Origin: Calothrix sp. PCC 7103
GTDB lineage: Bacteria > Cyanobacteriota > Cyanobacteriia > Cyanobacteriales > Nostocaceae
NCBI RefSeq assembly: GCF_000331305.1
Contig: NZ_KB217478.1
Span: 7,342,317 to 7,406,316, forward strand
DNA: 64,000 bases
Direction of reading: 5' to 3'
Below, piece by piece: positions 51,090 to 58,686 of the stretch (position 1 is the stretch's first letter; every line of letters begins with the position of its first letter). Position numbers and translations under genes: made by a program. The notes below the pieces were generated by a model. It saw only the letters and a program-made list of their open reading frames with translations, had not been told where the DNA came from and did not search any database.

Positions 51090-52235
51090 TTATGATTTCT
51101 TGACATCAAACCATTTTTCATATAATGTCCTATAAATTCCATTCTCTTTAAGAGTCAACAGCGCACTGTTAATTTGCCTACGGTAAGGACTATTATTTGG
51201 TAAAACAATACCATAATTTTCTTCTTGGAATATTGAGCCGACAATTTCAACCTTATTTTTACCTTCGTTAGCTGTATAGTAAAGAAGTACAGGAGAGTCA
51301 AAAACTAAAGCATCGGCTTGATTCCTGAGTAAAGTCTCATAAGCCTTTTCAATACCACCGACTTCAACAGCTTTAATTTTTTGCTGACGTAGAAATTCAG
51401 ATGCAGTACTACCAGCAGTAGTAACCACAACTCGACCGGGTAAATCTTCGATACCACGAATATCACCTTGAAGTTGCTGCACAGTCATAGCAGTGGTAAC
51501 AGTAGCAGTAAAATAAGCGACAAAAATCACACCAATAAACATCCAAATTATTGCTATCATCCGACCGAGTGGACCTTTGGGCATTTCATCAGCTTGTGTC
51601 GCTAAAGTTGCAGCTGCCCACCAAGATGCTTTAAAAATACCAGGGAAATAAGATTTGGAAATTATTGCTTCTTGGTGATGACGTTCAAATAACCAAATAA
51701 TGTGGGCAGCAATTACAATTAAAACTAGTGCAATGGCAACCATCTGTAAAAGCGTTGGAGAGAAAAACATCTGTAGCAGGTTAGGGAAGATATTATTTGT
51801 GCTTTCAGAACTTCTCACCATTATTTGCAACCCCCCTGCAAACATTGGTAAAGAGAAATCAAATTTCTTTTGCCGTTCCGCAGTAATCGAAATTGCTGCA
51901 ATGCCTAAATCTGCTTTATTTTGTTCAACTTGATTAAGAACATCTGGTACTGTTGGATACACGGTAAACTTAAAGTCGGCGCCGATTTCGTTAGCAATGC
52001 TGCGCCATAAGTCAATACTAAACCCCGAAAGTTTATCTTTATCTTGAAATACAAACGGAGGAATTACCTTCGTTGCAACTTGCAGCGTTTTTTTAGATGG
52101 TTTTTCTTGAGTGGCGCCAGGATGAGGGTATAACAATAATAGTACTAGCAGCCCAGCCAGTAGACTTTGCCACAAACGCACTTTATTTAAGGTTTTAATT
52201 ATTTGACGTATTTTTTTTGACAAAACAGCTTTCAT
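51090..52235 (-). CDS. Prokaryotic ionotropic-glutamate-receptor-like protein
   Basis: This 381-residue protein has a signal peptide/TM (SLLAGLLVLLLLYPHPGATQ). An amino-acid-binding lobe is split by a channel core: lobe S1 (KLSGFSIDLWRSIANEIGAD), M1 (LLQMVAIALVLIVIAAHIIW), a pore loop (KASWWAAATLATQADEMPKG), M2 (GRMIAIIWMFIGVIFVAYFT) and lobe S2 (VVVTTAGSTASEFLRQ). The layout is that of GluR0, a ligand-gated channel, but the potassium filter TVGYGD is absent and the pore loop looks more like that of eukaryotic iGluRs. I chose the ATG at 52235, just before the signal peptide; upstream ATGs (52253, 52379) lack support. It is downstream of, and co-directional with, the rhomboid gene. Confidence 0.88.
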   Translation of the reverse strand: MKAVLSKKIRQIIKTLNKVRLWQSLLAGLLVLLLLYPHPGATQEKPSKKTLQVATKVIPPFVFQDKDKLSGFSIDLWRSIANEIGADFKFTVYPTVPDVLNQVEQNKADLGIAAISITAERQKKFDFSLPMFAGGLQIMVRSSESTNNIFPNLLQMFFSPTLLQMVAIALVLIVIAAHIIWLFERHHQEAIISKSYFPGIFKASWWAAATLATQADEMPKGPLGRMIAIIWMFIGVIFVAYFTATVTTAMTVQQLQGDIRGIEDLPGRVVVTTAGSTASEFLRQQKIKAVEVGGIEKAYETLLRNQADALVFDSPVLLYYTANEGKNKVEIVGSIFQEENYGIVLPNNSPYRRQINSALLTLKENGIYRTLYEKWFDVKKS

Positions 52236-52500
52236 ATTTAAGCAATCATACATAGTAACTTCAATCACTTTTAATACATATATATCTTTGAATGTCAATA
52301 TATCATTTCGTAGATTTATTTGAACATACTTACATTTACGGAGAGTTTGTGTGAAAATATTTCTTAGCAAGAGCTTCACTAAAAAATAGTAATATTGCTA
52401 AATAGCTATAGAGGTATATAAATATTTAATTTACCTATTCATAATCCAGATACGAAAAATGTCGGAGTTAAAAAGCGCAGTAGCTTCTAATTATAGAAAT

Positions 52501-54051
52501 TTAAGAATGTTTCAAAATCATCCCAACGAAAAAGCCAATAATTGTCCCAGAAAGATGACTAACAAAACTAATTTGAGGTGTAGTTAAATCGAATACTGTT
52601 TGTATCAAAATTATCAATAAAAAGCTTTGTAATTTTTTTGAGGCAATGCTACCTCTATTTTTCAACCAGTCGCGCAAAAATATAGCAACAGAAACGCCAA
52701 CTAAACCCATGACGCTTCCAGAAGCACCAACTACAAAGTTTTCTTGCGAATAACCTAAAATATACATTAAAGTAACTGTCAGCATTGCCCCAACACCTGT
52801 AGTTAAATATACAAATAAATATTGCTTTACTCCTAAAATAAATTCTACGACACGACCAAAATAATAAAGTCCAATCATATTCATCATTAAATGCAACCAA
52901 CCAAAGTGAAGAAATGTTGCAGTCAAAAGGCGCCACCAATCTCCAGCTAATACTTGTTGTGGAACCAAGGCGCCTAAATTATATAATGTATATAAGTTTG
53001 TACTACCTCCAAATCTAACTAAGAGTACAAATGCTACTAGGTTTAACCCAATAATCAAAAATGTAGCTTTTGGTTGTCGCTTAATTTCGCTTTTTCCTAT
53101 ATATCTTGCTTCTTGTTTAATTTCTATAATTATTTGTTCAAGAACATGTTTATCTAGAGGGGGTAGCTGATGCGGCACCGTATATGGTTGAGATAGGCGC
53201 CATTCTACAGCCGTGCGAATACGTACATCTTCACAGTTAATTAAATTTAAAAATAGCTCGCGAGCAGTTTCATAATTTCCAGATGCTTGTTCAGCAGTAG
53301 CCAACCAAAAATTTTTAATAGTTTGAGGATATATTAAAAGTGAATTGTTAAATAAGTTTGCGACTTGTTCCTTTTCTCCGCAAAATGCTAATATATACAG
53401 TTTTGCAAGATTGCGCGTCAATAAATCTGTTTTTTCTATACTTGATTTATATTGTTGCCATACCTGTAACATTCCATTTACATCACCTATTTCTCCTAAA
53501 GAACGCAAGTACATTGCTAATAAATATGATTCTTTTGCTAGTATCTCTGGTGTAGTATTTTGTTGTATCCATAATACTAATTCTAACCAACGAGAATTAA
53601 TTTGATATAAAGTAATTGTAGCAGACCTGCCAATTGGTGTTGTTGATGATTGGTAACGTTGAAAAATAACAGTAGCTTCATTAATAAAACCCTTGTGAGC
53701 TAGCTCTAATCCTTTAATTAATTCTGGTTGCTCTTTTATCCCATCTAAAGGATGTAGTAGTCGCGCGAGAATGGACAGTTTTCGAGCTTGTTTAAATTTT
53801 TGTTGAGCTAAAAGTCGATTGACATGGACAAGTGCAATGATAGGAGTGACTATTAGTATAAGCCATAAGCTTCCACCAACTAAGCCTGCCATAGTTGGAG
53901 TAAAGTAATACAATGTTCCCGTGACAGCTAAAACAAACCCTGAAACTACAACCCAACCCGTAATGAGTCTCTTTGAACTGCGAATTGCATAAATGATTTG
54001 CAAAATGCATGATATATTGACTGTCCAAATCAGTAAACGGTTAGTATCCAT
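52501..54051 (-). CDS. Rhomboid intramembrane serine protease with helical-repeat N-terminal half
   Basis: This 516-residue protein starts with three N-terminal membrane segments. A soluble TPR-like region (~75-320, LAHKGFINEATVIFQRYQSS and similar) follows, then a rhomboid domain (~330-516). Key features are WWRLLTATFLHFGWLHLMMN (with the HxxxN-type oxyanion residues), the nucleophile S444 in VVGASGSVMGLVG and H499 in VSHLSGTIIGF. This forms the Ser-His dyad that cleaves within membranes. The fused helical repeats may recruit substrates. It lies 266 bp upstream of the iGluR-like gene start. Confidence 0.92.
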   Translation of the reverse strand: MDTNRLLIWTVNISCILQIIYAIRSSKRLITGWVVVSGFVLAVTGTLYYFTPTMAGLVGGSLWLILIVTPIIALVHVNRLLAQQKFKQARKLSILARLLHPLDGIKEQPELIKGLELAHKGFINEATVIFQRYQSSTTPIGRSATITLYQINSRWLELVLWIQQNTTPEILAKESYLLAMYLRSLGEIGDVNGMLQVWQQYKSSIEKTDLLTRNLAKLYILAFCGEKEQVANLFNNSLLIYPQTIKNFWLATAEQASGNYETARELFLNLINCEDVRIRTAVEWRLSQPYTVPHQLPPLDKHVLEQIIIEIKQEARYIGKSEIKRQPKATFLIIGLNLVAFVLLVRFGGSTNLYTLYNLGALVPQQVLAGDWWRLLTATFLHFGWLHLMMNMIGLYYFGRVVEFILGVKQYLFVYLTTGVGAMLTVTLMYILGYSQENFVVGASGSVMGLVGVSVAIFLRDWLKNRGSIASKKLQSFLLIILIQTVFDLTTPQISFVSHLSGTIIGFFVGMILKHS

Positions 54052-54112
54052 AAAAAAAAGTTGTCTTCTGATTCAGTTTAATCAAAATTCTTGCTTCGCT
54101 GCTAGTGCATGT

Positions 54113-54136
54113 AAATGTGAACCGTGGTTCACATTT
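54113..54136. repeat. 24-bp perfect palindrome, copy 2
   Basis: AAATGTGAACCG and its complement, matching the palindrome at 51032-51055 except at the centre. It lies 62 bp upstream of the rhomboid start, where it could be an operator rather than a terminator. Confidence 0.75.
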
Positions 54137-54277
54137 TAAGAAAACGAGAATGTGAGAATTATAAAAGCTAGTATTTCATTTAGAATATAGATAAATCAAA
54201 CGGAACATGGGGTAAAAAATGGCAACCCAACTTAGTGAACAATTTGCCCGATATAATTTCCAGATGATTATCTATGT

Positions 54278-54305
54278 GTAGAGATGTTACATGTAACGTC
54301 TCTAC
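54278..54305. repeat. GTAGAGATG palindrome, dispersed family
   Basis: A 28-bp near-perfect palindrome, almost identical to the in-gene copy at 34253-34280 (one arm base differs). Confidence 0.85.
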
Positions 54306-54454
54306 GAGGATTTTATTTGATTTCGGATATCAAATAATACAATTATTTAAAATAAAAATACGTTTTTTTCTCAATATAAATACCGAAAATATGCTATTTG
54401 CGTAACTAAAGATACTATAAGTTGAATTGATTACCAATGGCTTAGAGATTCAAT

Positions 54455-55627
54455 TTAACGTACCTCAGCATGACATAATAATTCTAAAATTTCTTTGGCT
54501 GCTTTGTTACATACTCCAACTTCACCTAAACTTGCACGCATTTGCTCGTAGTCTGTTTGAAGAAGCTTTTTACGTTCAGGATTTAATAGTAGTTCCATTG
54601 CTGCCTGAACTATGTTTTCTTTTGTTGCACGTTCTTGAATAAATTCTGGCACTATTTCTTTCATTGCTACTAAGTTAACTGGTGAAGCGTAGTCAAAAGT
54701 GACTTTTAGTATTTTTGTGCCAACCCAGTAAGTAAAGGGACTGAGACGATATAGTACTACTTGCGGAACTTTCAAAAGTCCCAATTCTAAATTTACTGTA
54801 CCTGATTTGGTAATTGCTAAGTCTGCCGCAGCAAGTACTTCTTTTTGCTGGTCTGATATTATGGTCGCTTTTAGTCCATATTCTTGTATTGCTGTTTCGA
54901 TTTTATCTTTATAGATATCTAAAGAAAGCGGAATCCAAAAATGTACTTGCTCTAATTTTTCTTGCAATGCTTGGGCAGCTTGAAACATTACAGGTAGTAC
55001 GTACTTCAATTCTTGCGGACGTGATGCTGGTACTAGTGCAATTGCAGTAATGTTATCTGCTATGTGTAAATTGGCACGTGCGGTTTGTCGAGAAGGAAAT
55101 TCTTTGACTCTATCTAGTAATGGATGTCCTACCCATGTCACATTTGCTGCACGTTCTTCAAAATATTTGGCTTCATTTGGAAATATCGCTAAAAGCTTGT
55201 CACTAACGTCTATAATTCGTTTAGTGTCTTTGGCTGTTAGTGTAGAAACCCAAACTTGGGGGGCTATGTAATATACTATTTTGACGTTTGGTAAATGGCG
55301 CCTTACATATTTACCTATTGCTAGATTTGGTCCCATATAGTCGATAAGTACTACCAAATCTGGTGGGTTTTGCTTTAGGTAGGCAATTGCTTGACGTTGA
55401 ATTTTTAGTGTGGGCAACAGGTAAGGTAAAGCTTCTAATAATCCAAACGATGAAATTTTTTCTGTGTTACCTATTATAGTGGCGCCAGCAGATTTCATTT
55501 TTTCTCCGCCTAATGCCACTATTTCTAGTTTTAATCCAGATAAGGATGCTTGATGTAGTAATGCACGAACAAGTAAGGAACCTTGTAAGTCTCCTGATAC
55601 ATCACCAGTACTTATAAATATTCGCAT
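54455..55627 (-). CDS. lpxB: Lipid-A-disaccharide synthase
   Basis: This 390-residue GT19 glycosyltransferase joins UDP-diacylglucosamine and lipid X to form the lipid A disaccharide at the inner membrane face. Family motifs are IFISTGDVSGDLQGSLLVRA at the N terminus, VLIDYMGPNLAIGKYVRRH, YYIAPQVWVSTLTAKDTKRI, WVGHPLLDRVKEFPSR and the C-terminal ITKSGTVNLELGLLKVPQVV. The length is normal. It is the last gene of the purC-bamA-lpxC-fabZ-lpxA-lpxB series, separated from lpxA by a 328-bp repeat-filled gap. Confidence 0.97.
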   Translation of the reverse strand: MRIFISTGDVSGDLQGSLLVRALLHQASLSGLKLEIVALGGEKMKSAGATIIGNTEKISSFGLLEALPYLLPTLKIQRQAIAYLKQNPPDLVVLIDYMGPNLAIGKYVRRHLPNVKIVYYIAPQVWVSTLTAKDTKRIIDVSDKLLAIFPNEAKYFEERAANVTWVGHPLLDRVKEFPSRQTARANLHIADNITAIALVPASRPQELKYVLPVMFQAAQALQEKLEQVHFWIPLSLDIYKDKIETAIQEYGLKATIISDQQKEVLAAADLAITKSGTVNLELGLLKVPQVVLYRLSPFTYWVGTKILKVTFDYASPVNLVAMKEIVPEFIQERATKENIVQAAMELLLNPERKKLLQTDYEQMRASLGEVGVCNKAAKEILELLCHAEVR

Positions 55628-55955
55628 TTTAAATAAAGTTAGAAGGTAGGGTGCGTGACGCTATCACAATTATTTAAACGAAGCAGGTAATTTAGTAGCG
55701 TCACGCAGCTTATGGGTTAGGAGTTAAATACGTAATCAAGTTGATGTCGCTTAAGCAAATACAGAAGTTAAAAGCTTAGGTTTTAAATTGAAATATTAAA
55801 TTTATAACTTTTAACTCCTAACTATTAATTTGTAAGTAAGGTGCGTGACGCTATTAGATTTTTGGCTTCGTTTTGATTTTGTTGGTAGCGTCACGCACCC
55901 TACCACCCCCGTACAGACGCAATTATTCCCTGCGGGACACTACGTGAACACGTCT
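55628..55955. other. Hairpin-repeat gap between lpxA and lpxB
   Basis: The hairpin phrase GGTAGGGTGCGTGACGCTA occurs at about 55649-55669 and again, as variants or complements, at 55694-55708, 55838-55853 and 55885-55908, making two or more stem-loops. The phrase TAACTCCTAAC is also present. The region could partly uncouple lpxB from lpxA. Confidence 0.75.
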
Positions 55956-55959
55956 CTAC
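55911..55959. repeat. GTAGAGACG-type long hairpin overlapping the lpxA stop
   Basis: The arms GTACAGACG (55911-) and CGTCTCTAC (-55959) bracket a loop CGGGACACTACGTGAA also present in the copy at 58625-58673. The CTA within the right arm (55956-55958) is the complement of the lpxA TAG stop, so the repeat touches the coding sequence. Confidence 0.8.
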
Positions 55960-56774
55960 TCATCGTCTTTGAGTGCAGCTTTGCCTTTACCAGGTATTAA
56001 TCCGCGTCGTCCTGGCATTTGTGATAGCAGTAAGAAGCGACGTAGATGTAGTAAATGCTCGGTGTCTCCTAGCATTTCAATTTCGTCTAAAGCGTCTTTA
56101 AATGTTAGCTGTGAGCGATATAAAATACGGAAAGCTTTTTTGAGGTTTTGTAATTCTTCGGGTATGAAACCTGCGCGTTTGAGTCCAATCAAGTTCATGG
56201 CTCGAACTCTTGCTGGATTTCCTTCGATGGTCATGTATGGTGGTGCGTCTCTGTCGATACGTGCCATTCCTCCTACCATTGCGTGTCTACCAATATGTAC
56301 AAATTGATGCACTCCCAATACTCCACTGAGTCTGGCGCGTGATTCAATGTATACATGACCCGCTAGGGCAACCGAGTTAGCAATAATTACAGAGTCTTCA
56401 ATTACACAATTATGACCTACGTGGACATATGCCATGAGTAGGTTTCCATTTCCCACAAGTGTGGCTTCTCCCGGACCAGTTGCACGGTTGATTGTCACAT
56501 ACTCGCGAATTCGGTTATCGTCGCCAATTTTGACCCAACTCAGTTCGCCGTCGTATTTTAAATCTTGTGGTTCTGTACCTATAACTGCGCCGGGGAATAT
56601 TTGATTTCGTGCCCCAATTTCTGTGAACCCGTCTAGCACCACGTGGGCGCCGATTACGGTTTCGGGACCTACTTTCACATGCCCTCCAATCACAGCATAG
56701 GCACCGACTTGCACTGTAGAGTGAAGTTCCGCATTTGGATGTATTACAGCGGTAGGATGAATGAGCGTCTTCAA
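55956..56774 (-). CDS. lpxA: UDP-N-acetylglucosamine acyltransferase
   Basis: This 272-residue left-handed beta-helix enzyme catalyses the first step of lipid A synthesis. Hexapeptide repeats start at once (TLIHPTAVIHPNAELHSTVQ). NLLMAYVHVGHNCVIEDSVI carries the catalytic histidine, and GLKRAGFIPEELQNLKKAFR is the family's C-terminal helical start. I assign a TTG start at 56774 because GGAG lies eight bases upstream and the family N terminus begins with KTLIHP. An ATG-based start at 56849 would add 25 uncharacteristic residues. Confidence 0.95.
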   Translation of the reverse strand: MKTLIHPTAVIHPNAELHSTVQVGAYAVIGGHVKVGPETVIGAHVVLDGFTEIGARNQIFPGAVIGTEPQDLKYDGELSWVKIGDDNRIREYVTINRATGPGEATLVGNGNLLMAYVHVGHNCVIEDSVIIANSVALAGHVYIESRARLSGVLGVHQFVHIGRHAMVGGMARIDRDAPPYMTIEGNPARVRAMNLIGLKRAGFIPEELQNLKKAFRILYRSQLTFKDALDEIEMLGDTEHLLHLRRFLLLSQMPGRRGLIPGKGKAALKDDE

Positions 56775-56984
56775 GGGTGCATCTCCAGAACAGTAATCGT
56801 GCTGACTATTTTTTTTAATCCGTAGCCGAAGGTGTCGGTTTACCAACAAGCGTGTGTGTGAGGGCGAAAGTTATCGAAATTTAACAGATTTTACAATATA
56901 AGTTGTAAATAACTAATTTTCTGGTATCCTTTTTGGTGAATAAGGGCACGATTGTTAACGTACCCACATTCCTGATTAAAGGCA

Positions 56985-57515
56985 TCAGGTAACAAGTGAA
57001 AACATAAGTTCGCCTTCACATGCGAGTTGACCGTCTACTTCGGCGCGAGCTTGCATTTTACCGAAACGACGCTGTTTCACCCATAACAGTTCCACAGTCA
57101 TTACTAACTGGTCTCCTGGTATTACCTGACGGCGAAAACGCACTTTATCTATACCAGCAAATAAGAAAAGTCCACCTTCTAACTCTGGCACTTGTGTCAT
57201 TACGACACCTCCCACTTGTGCCATAGCTTCAACTATTAACACCCCTGGCATTATTGGGCGCCCAGGAAAATGTCCTTGAAACTGTGGCTCGTTGACAGTA
57301 ACATTTTTAACACCAACGGCACTTTTACCTGGTACAAAATCAATGATTTTATCTACTAAGGCAAAAGGGTAACGGTGGGGTAATATTTTTTGTATTTCTT
57401 CAATACTGAAAACTTTTTTAGTTTCAGATTGTTGCGTAGAAGCGCTCTCTGATGCGGGTTCAGATGACCCAGGAGAGGTTACATCGCTAATTTTAGGTTC
57501 GGTGACGATTGACAT
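56985..57515 (-). CDS. fabZ: 3-hydroxyacyl-ACP dehydratase
   Basis: This 176-residue hot-dog-fold enzyme of fatty-acid elongation dehydrates beta-hydroxyacyl-ACP. The core (~35-176) has [20 protein letters not shown], the catalytic histidine in [20 protein letters not shown] and the catalytic glutamate in the same block. The first ~32 residues are a Ser/Thr/Pro-rich extension not found in E. coli. It is placed between lpxC and lpxA, the common bacterial order linking acyl supply and lipid A. Confidence 0.97.
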   Translation of the reverse strand: MSIVTEPKISDVTSPGSSEPASESASTQQSETKKVFSIEEIQKILPHRYPFALVDKIIDFVPGKSAVGVKNVTVNEPQFQGHFPGRPIMPGVLIVEAMAQVGGVVMTQVPELEGGLFLFAGIDKVRFRRQVIPGDQLVMTVELLWVKQRRFGKMQARAEVDGQLACEGELMFSLVT

Positions 57516-57607
57516 GGCACTCTGTTAATTTTGGATTTTGGATTTTTGATTCAAAAAGATTATAAACTGTAGCATTAATCTAAAATCTATTTATTGTCGC
57601 AGACAAA

Positions 57608-58450
57608 TCATAAATCCAAAATTTTTTGAGCTAATTGAACATGTAACTGATGGCTAGCTTTGTATGCCAAGAAGTGAGCTTGCGGAAATTTTCCAAGCAA
57701 ACTTAAATCTCCCACTAAGTCCAAGATTTTATGACGAACTGGCTCGTTTGCAAACCTCAGTGGCGGATTTAACCAACCCTCTGGACCACAAACTAGTGCG
57801 TTCTCCAAGTTTCCACCCTTAATTAATCCGGACTTTTGTAAGTACTCAATTTGGTCTAACAGTCCAAATGTACGAGCTGGAGCTATTTCCGTTACGAAAC
57901 TTTTATCAGAATAATCTTCTGATGTGGGCATTGTCCAACTGTACCATTGATTACCAATTGCAGGTAAGTCAAAATCAATACCGTATGTAAACCTCGTTTC
58001 TGGTGCTGGCATCGCACAAACGAAAGCATCTTCGTGTCTTACCCAAATTGGTTCATTGATAACAATCGTTTCTTCTTTATGAGATGATTGTTTTAATAAA
58101 CCTACCTTCCCAATGCTTTCTGCCCACACCAAAGCTGATCCGTCAAGAAGTGGGACTTCTGGACCATCAATTTCGATACGCGCGTTATCAACACCACAAC
58201 CTGCCAAAGCAGCTAATATATGCTCGACAGTACGGATGTGAATTTCGTTTTTACCTAGTTGAGTTGAAAGTACAGTATGGTTTACTGCTGCTACTTGTGC
58301 GGGAATTATTGGGGATTCTGGTAAATCCACTCTCACAAAGTAGCGTCCACTTCCAGGCGCCGCGTTTTTGATGGTTACATGTGTGGTAACACCACTGTGC
58401 AGCCCCACTCCTGTTTGGAGGATTTCTGCGGCTAAAGTATGTTGTTGCAT
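57608..58450 (-). CDS. lpxC: UDP-3-O-acyl-N-acetylglucosamine deacetylase
   Basis: This 280-residue zinc amidase carries out the committed step of lipid A synthesis. Zinc ligands match H77 ([14 protein letters not shown]), H240 and D244 ([13 protein letters not shown]). Other motifs are [37 protein letters not shown] and GNLENALV. The length is somewhat shorter than the E. coli enzyme, as usual in cyanobacteria. It lies 92 bp upstream of fabZ; a GTAGAGACG hairpin lies between bamA and lpxC. Confidence 0.97.
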   Translation of the reverse strand: MQQHTLAAEILQTGVGLHSGVTTHVTIKNAAPGSGRYFVRVDLPESPIIPAQVAAVNHTVLSTQLGKNEIHIRTVEHILAALAGCGVDNARIEIDGPEVPLLDGSALVWAESIGKVGLLKQSSHKEETIVINEPIWVRHEDAFVCAMPAPETRFTYGIDFDLPAIGNQWYSWTMPTSEDYSDKSFVTEIAPARTFGLLDQIEYLQKSGLIKGGNLENALVCGPEGWLNPPLRFANEPVRHKILDLVGDLSLLGKFPQAHFLAYKASHQLHVQLAQKILDL

Positions 58451-58624
58451 TCGCTTGGGTCAAGGGTATAGTAATAACGTCGTTAAACGTCATCAAAAGT
58501 CAATATTCATACAGTAAACTTTTGACTCCGGATTTTTAACTAGAAAAAGACTTATCAAAAAAGTATTAAGTAAATACAACTATTTGACAAGTCAACTAAC
58601 TAACAGAAATTAATATTACCCTCG

Positions 58625-58673
58625 GTAGAGACGCGATTATTCCCTTCGGGACACTACGTGAACGCGTCTCTAC
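58625..58673. repeat. GTAGAGACG-type long hairpin between bamA and lpxC
   Basis: The arms GTAGAGACGCGATT and AACGCGTCTCTAC enclose CCTTCGGGACACTACGTG, the same loop as the hairpin at 55911-55959. Standing between bamA and lpxC it could modulate readthrough. Confidence 0.85.
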
Positions 58674-58686
58674 GCATTGGCACCAA

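Larger units (their letters stand above)
54052..54454. other. Intergenic region between lpxB and rhomboid genes
   Basis: 403 bp, AT-rich. It contains two perfect palindromes (54113-54136 and 54278-54305) and no gene. Confidence 0.7.
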
